Position numbers and translations under genes: made by a program. Source: Erysipelotrichaceae bacterium (lineage in GTDB: Bacteria > Bacillota_I > Bacilli_A > Erysipelotrichales > Erysipelotrichaceae). Taken from it: 9,105 nucleotides of DNA. Positions 6,554-9,105 of this stretch are shown in pieces. Where the stretch lies: the NCBI GenBank assembly GCA_030533035.1, contig JAUNJW010000016.1, positions 1-9,105 on the forward strand, written 5' to 3'. Under the pieces are notes generated by a model. The model saw only the letters and a list, made by a program, of their open reading frames with translations, made no database searches and had not been told where the DNA came from. Positions within the stretch are counted from its first letter, which is position 1, and each line of letters begins with the position of its first letter.

Positions 6554-8922
6554 TCAGCGCAGAAGCAGTCTGGATCTGTCATCCAGATGACAGGAAAAAC
6601 AATCCTCTGATCCCGGTATTCCGGAAGTCCTTTGAAGTCGGACATAGTCTTCTCTCCGCCTCCCTGACAGTGACTTCCCATGGCATTTACCGTGCGGAAA
6701 TCAACGGCAGAGAAGTGACAGATCACCGGTTTACGCCTGGTTTTACCAGCTATTATCACCGTATTCAGTATCAGACATATGACATTACCGATCTTCTGAA
6801 AGAGGGAACCAATATCTGGCAGACAACGGTCGGCGACGGCTGGTGGAGATGGCATAACAATTTCGGTTATACACTTGCCTTAAAAGGTGAGATCACACTC
6901 CGCTACGAAGATGGAACCGAGCTGATTCCTACGGATGAGTCGTTTGAAGTCTCAACCGGGAAGCTGATTTCCACTGATTACCTGAAAGGGGAAGTTTTTG
7001 ATAACCGGATTGAAATCAACAACCGGGTCAAAGCTGCCCGATGTCATGAACATACAGAAGGCAGACTCATCGAAACAGAAGGTGTTCCGGTCACCGAACA
7101 CGAAGTCTTTGAGGGAAAGCCATTCAGAGATGCTTCAGGAAACCTCGTGATTGATTTCGGGCAGAATATCGCGGGTTATGTATCCATGAAACTGTTCAAT
7201 ACCAGGCCCGGTCAGATGGTTCATCTGAAACATGGCGAAGGTCTCGACCTGAACGGAAACTTTTCAACTGCCAACTGCGACGGCGGTCTGGACCGTTTTC
7301 AGGAAGTTACCTATATCTGCAAAGGCGCAGCGACGGAAGAGTACAAACCGTATTTCACATGGTTCGGCTTCCGCTATGTTCTTGTCGAAGGAATTGAAAA
7401 CGCAGAGTTCAAAGCCATCGCGGTTTATTCCGATCTGGAAGAAACCGGTGACTTCAAGTGCTCCGATGAACTGATCAACAGACTTGTTGAGAATGCAAGG
7501 TGGTCGCAGAAAGGCAATTATCTCGATGTCGCAACGGACTGCCCGACCAGGGAAAAGAACGCCTGGACAGGAGACGCGGCAATTTATTGCCGCACTTCCG
7601 CGTATTTCATGAATGTGAAATCTTTCTATGAAAAATGGCTGAAAGATCAGTCCGTCGAACAGTATGCCTCCGGCAAGCTGGGAATTACCTTCCCGTCCAC
7701 TTCCAGTGTTCATAATCCGGATGAATTGACTGAAGTTCAGAAAACAAGACCGGATATGGCTCTGGCCGGACCGGAAGGAGAGGGCAATATCGGAGAGGAT
7801 TCTGTCGGCTGGGGCGACAGTTCTGTCGTGATCCCGTACCAGCTCTATCAGATGTATGGGGATCAGACGATACTGGAAAACCACTATGAGACCGCAAAGA
7901 GATGGGTGAACTTTTCATTGAACTGCATGAAAGAAATCAACCCTCTCTGCAAAAATGAAGAGTGGTACAGAAACGGCGAAGGAGATCTGATCTATGACAC
8001 CAGATTCCATTATGGTGAATGGAATGAACCCTTACCGCCTTCAAAAGAGGTCATTGAATTGTTTGCCAATGGCGGCAGACCGGAAGACTTTGTCCGCCAC
8101 ATGGCAAAATACGGCAAACCCGAAACAGCGACTGCCTGTACAAAATACAGCTGTGATCTGCTGGCGTATATGGCAGAAGTGCTGGGAAAGACTGAAGACG
8201 CGGAATTCTATCAGCACAGTGCACAAAGACTGAAATATGCTTATGACCGTTATCTGATCAAAGAAGACGGTGTCATCCAGAAAGGCCATCAGGCAGCTTA
8301 TGTACGGGCTCTTGCCTATGACATGGTCAGTGAAGAAAAAAAGCCGCTGGTGATCCAGCAGCTGAAAAAAGAAATCGAAGCAGCAGAATATCATCTGAAT
8401 ACCGGTTTCCTATCCACAGGAATGTTATTGCCGGTGCTGTGTGATAACGGATTAAAAGAAGAAGCCTTTATGATACTGGAACAGACTTCGGCGCCTTCAT
8501 GGCTTCATCCCATTACGCTCGGTGCGACTTCCATGCCGGAAAACTGGAATGTCCTGGATGTTTTCAGAGACAGCTTCAATCATTATTCTCTCGGCGCAGT
8601 CTGCCAGTTCCTGTTCGAATACGTTGCCGGAATCAGACCGGCAAAACCCGGATTCACAGAATTTGAACTCAGGCCTGTCATCGGCGGTTCTCTGACCTGG
8701 GCGGAGGGGACCTATAAGACTCATTCCGGCACAATCAGATCCTGCTGGCAGCGCAATGGCGGCAGTGTCACTTATACGTGTACGGTTCCATCGGGAACAG
8801 CAGCCCACCTGATCCTGCAGGATGGGCAGGAACGGATCCTTCCCGGAGGAACATATCATTTTCAATTCAATCTGCAGAATAAAAACGTGGCAGATGACAA
8901 AGACGGCGGGTTTGAAGAATGA
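6550..8922 (+). CDS. GH78 alpha-L-rhamnosidase
   Basis: A 790-residue inverting alpha-L-rhamnosidase that releases terminal rhamnose from glycosides or oligosaccharides. Domains, numbered from ATG 6550: an N-terminal beta-sandwich (about 1-150; AVWI, FRKSF, TPGFTSYYHR, VGDGWW); a second beta domain (about 185-290; IDFGQNIAGYV, HGEGLD, WFGFRY); an (alpha/alpha)6 catalytic barrel (about 295-695); and a C-terminal beta domain. The motif DCPTREKNAWTGDA (330-343) places Asp330, Glu335 and Asp342 with the same spacing as the rhamnose-binding and acid residues of characterised GH78 enzymes. GATSMPENW holds Glu664, the likely base position. WGDSSVVIPYQLY and HYGEWN also fit. It is compact: many family members exceed 900 residues, and the linker between the first two domains is short. 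No signal peptide. Its start overlaps the GH3 stop, so the two are probably made together to take apart a rhamnosylated substrate inside the cell. Confidence 0.93.
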   Translation: MISAEAVWICHPDDRKNNPLIPVFRKSFEVGHSLLSASLTVTSHGIYRAEINGREVTDHRFTPGFTSYYHRIQYQTYDITDLLKEGTNIWQTTVGDGWWRWHNNFGYTLALKGEITLRYEDGTELIPTDESFEVSTGKLISTDYLKGEVFDNRIEINNRVKAARCHEHTEGRLIETEGVPVTEHEVFEGKPFRDASGNLVIDFGQNIAGYVSMKLFNTRPGQMVHLKHGEGLDLNGNFSTANCDGGLDRFQEVTYICKGAATEEYKPYFTWFGFRYVLVEGIENAEFKAIAVYSDLEETGDFKCSDELINRLVENARWSQKGNYLDVATDCPTREKNAWTGDAAIYCRTSAYFMNVKSFYEKWLKDQSVEQYASGKLGITFPSTSSVHNPDELTEVQKTRPDMALAGPEGEGNIGEDSVGWGDSSVVIPYQLYQMYGDQTILENHYETAKRWVNFSLNCMKEINPLCKNEEWYRNGEGDLIYDTRFHYGEWNEPLPPSKEVIELFANGGRPEDFVRHMAKYGKPETATACTKYSCDLLAYMAEVLGKTEDAEFYQHSAQRLKYAYDRYLIKEDGVIQKGHQAAYVRALAYDMVSEEKKPLVIQQLKKEIEAAEYHLNTGFLSTGMLLPVLCDNGLKEEAFMILEQTSAPSWLHPITLGATSMPENWNVLDVFRDSFNHYSLGAVCQFLFEYVAGIRPAKPGFTEFELRPVIGGSLTWAEGTYKTHSGTIRSCWQRNGGSVTYTCTVPSGTAAHLILQDGQERILPGGTYHFQFNLQNKNVADDKDGGFEE

Positions 8923-8984
8923 AAACAAAGCTTAGGAATATGAGTAATATTTCAGGAACAACAGCTGCGGAGGTGTGTATATGA
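8919..8984 (+). other. 21-codon open frame bridging the rhamnosidase and ROK genes
   Basis: An ATG-to-TGA frame of 21 codons fills the 58-base gap. Its ATG (8919) overlaps the rhamnosidase stop as ATGA, and its own TGA (8982-8984) overlaps the ROK start as ATGA. A weak GGCGGG lies at 8905-8910, about eight bases upstream. The peptide (MKTKLRNMSNISGTTAAEVC plus Ile) shows no recognisable motif. It could be a coupling mini-cistron, or chance. Expression is not shown by the sequence. Confidence 0.25.
8969..8975 (+). promoter_or_regulatory. Strong ribosome binding site of the ROK gene
   Basis: GGAGGTG at 8969-8975 is the closest match in the window to the anti-16S consensus and stands five bases before ATG 8981. 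It fixes the start of the ROK gene, and the amino-terminal glycine-rich motif then falls at the normal distance from the start. Confidence 0.75.
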
Positions 8985-9105
8985 GTATTCTGGCGCTGGA
9001 TATTGGCGGTACTTTTATTAAATGGGCCGCGGCAGAGGAATATCAGTTAGGCGAAAAGGGTAAAGTACCCACACCGCGCAAAAGTCTCAATCATTACATC
9101 GCATT
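8981..9105 (+). CDS. ROK-family sugar kinase or regulator, N-terminal fragment (continues past window)
   Basis: Only the first 41 codons are present, and the frame is open at the window edge. The start MSILALDIGGTFIKWAA has the DIGGT phosphate-binding motif (residues 7-11) followed by a hydrophobic residue and Lys14, as in ROK proteins (repressor, ORF, kinase) of the actin-like ATPase fold. Members such as glucokinase, fructokinase or N-acetylmannosamine kinase phosphorylate sugars in the cytoplasm; ROK repressors normally carry a DNA-binding helix-turn-helix before this motif. None is present here because the motif begins at residue 7, so a kinase is more likely than a repressor. Placement after three glycosidases suggests it acts on a released sugar such as glucose. 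The zinc-binding and catalytic motifs lie beyond the window, so specificity is open. Confidence 0.85.
   Translation, partial: MSILALDIGGTFIKWAAAEEYQLGEKGKVPTPRKSLNHYIA

Noticed and set aside
8912..8950. A possible promoter before the ROK gene (TTGAAG with AT-rich GAATAT/TAATAT downstream)
   Set aside because: No pair of boxes combines an acceptable match to TATAAT with 16-18 base spacing, and the gene is adequately explained as part of the operon.

Overview
The window reads as one tightly packed, co-directional catabolic operon from a low-to-mid GC Bacillota (Firmicutes). A gut- or rumen-type Clostridia or Erysipelotrichia lineage fits best. This rests on purine-rich GGAGG-type ribosome binding sites, frequent AGA arginine codons, the standard genetic code, and glycosidase subfamilies typical of such bacteria (a GH2 enzyme with a DUF4982-like C-terminus and a GH3 enzyme with reversed domain order). 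I cannot name a genus. All supported genes lie on the + strand. Almost every base is coding, and no gap is long enough to hold a promoter or terminator that I can defend.

Layout: (1) bases 1-1315, the C-terminal part of a GH2 glycosidase whose 5' end lies outside the window. Its frame is broken by two in-frame stop codons (TGA at 293-295, TAG at 329-331), although the sequence on both sides and between them still reads as GH2. (2) 1293-2174 and 2199-3083, two tandem paralogous alpha/beta-hydrolase esterases. (3) 3080-4108, a third, divergent alpha/beta-hydrolase with an extra helical C-terminal segment of about 95 residues. (4) 4118-6553, a GH3 beta-glycosidase with the usual domain order reversed. 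(5) 6550-8922, a GH78 alpha-L-rhamnosidase. (6) 8981 to the window end, the start of a ROK-family sugar kinase or regulator, preceded by a 58-base gap spanned by a 21-codon open frame.

None of the complete proteins has a recognisable signal peptide or membrane segment, so the set looks cytoplasmic. A reasonable inference is that an acylated, rhamnose-containing oligosaccharide or glycoside is imported by a transporter outside the window. The three esterases would remove acyl groups, GH78 would remove rhamnose, GH3 and (when intact) GH2 would remove beta-linked sugars, and the ROK protein would phosphorylate a released hexose or act as a regulator. The substrate is not determined by the sequence. 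The most notable features are the density of three esterases among three glycosidases, the double nonsense lesion in an otherwise well-preserved GH2 gene, the uncharacterised tail on the third esterase, and the bridging mini-ORF.
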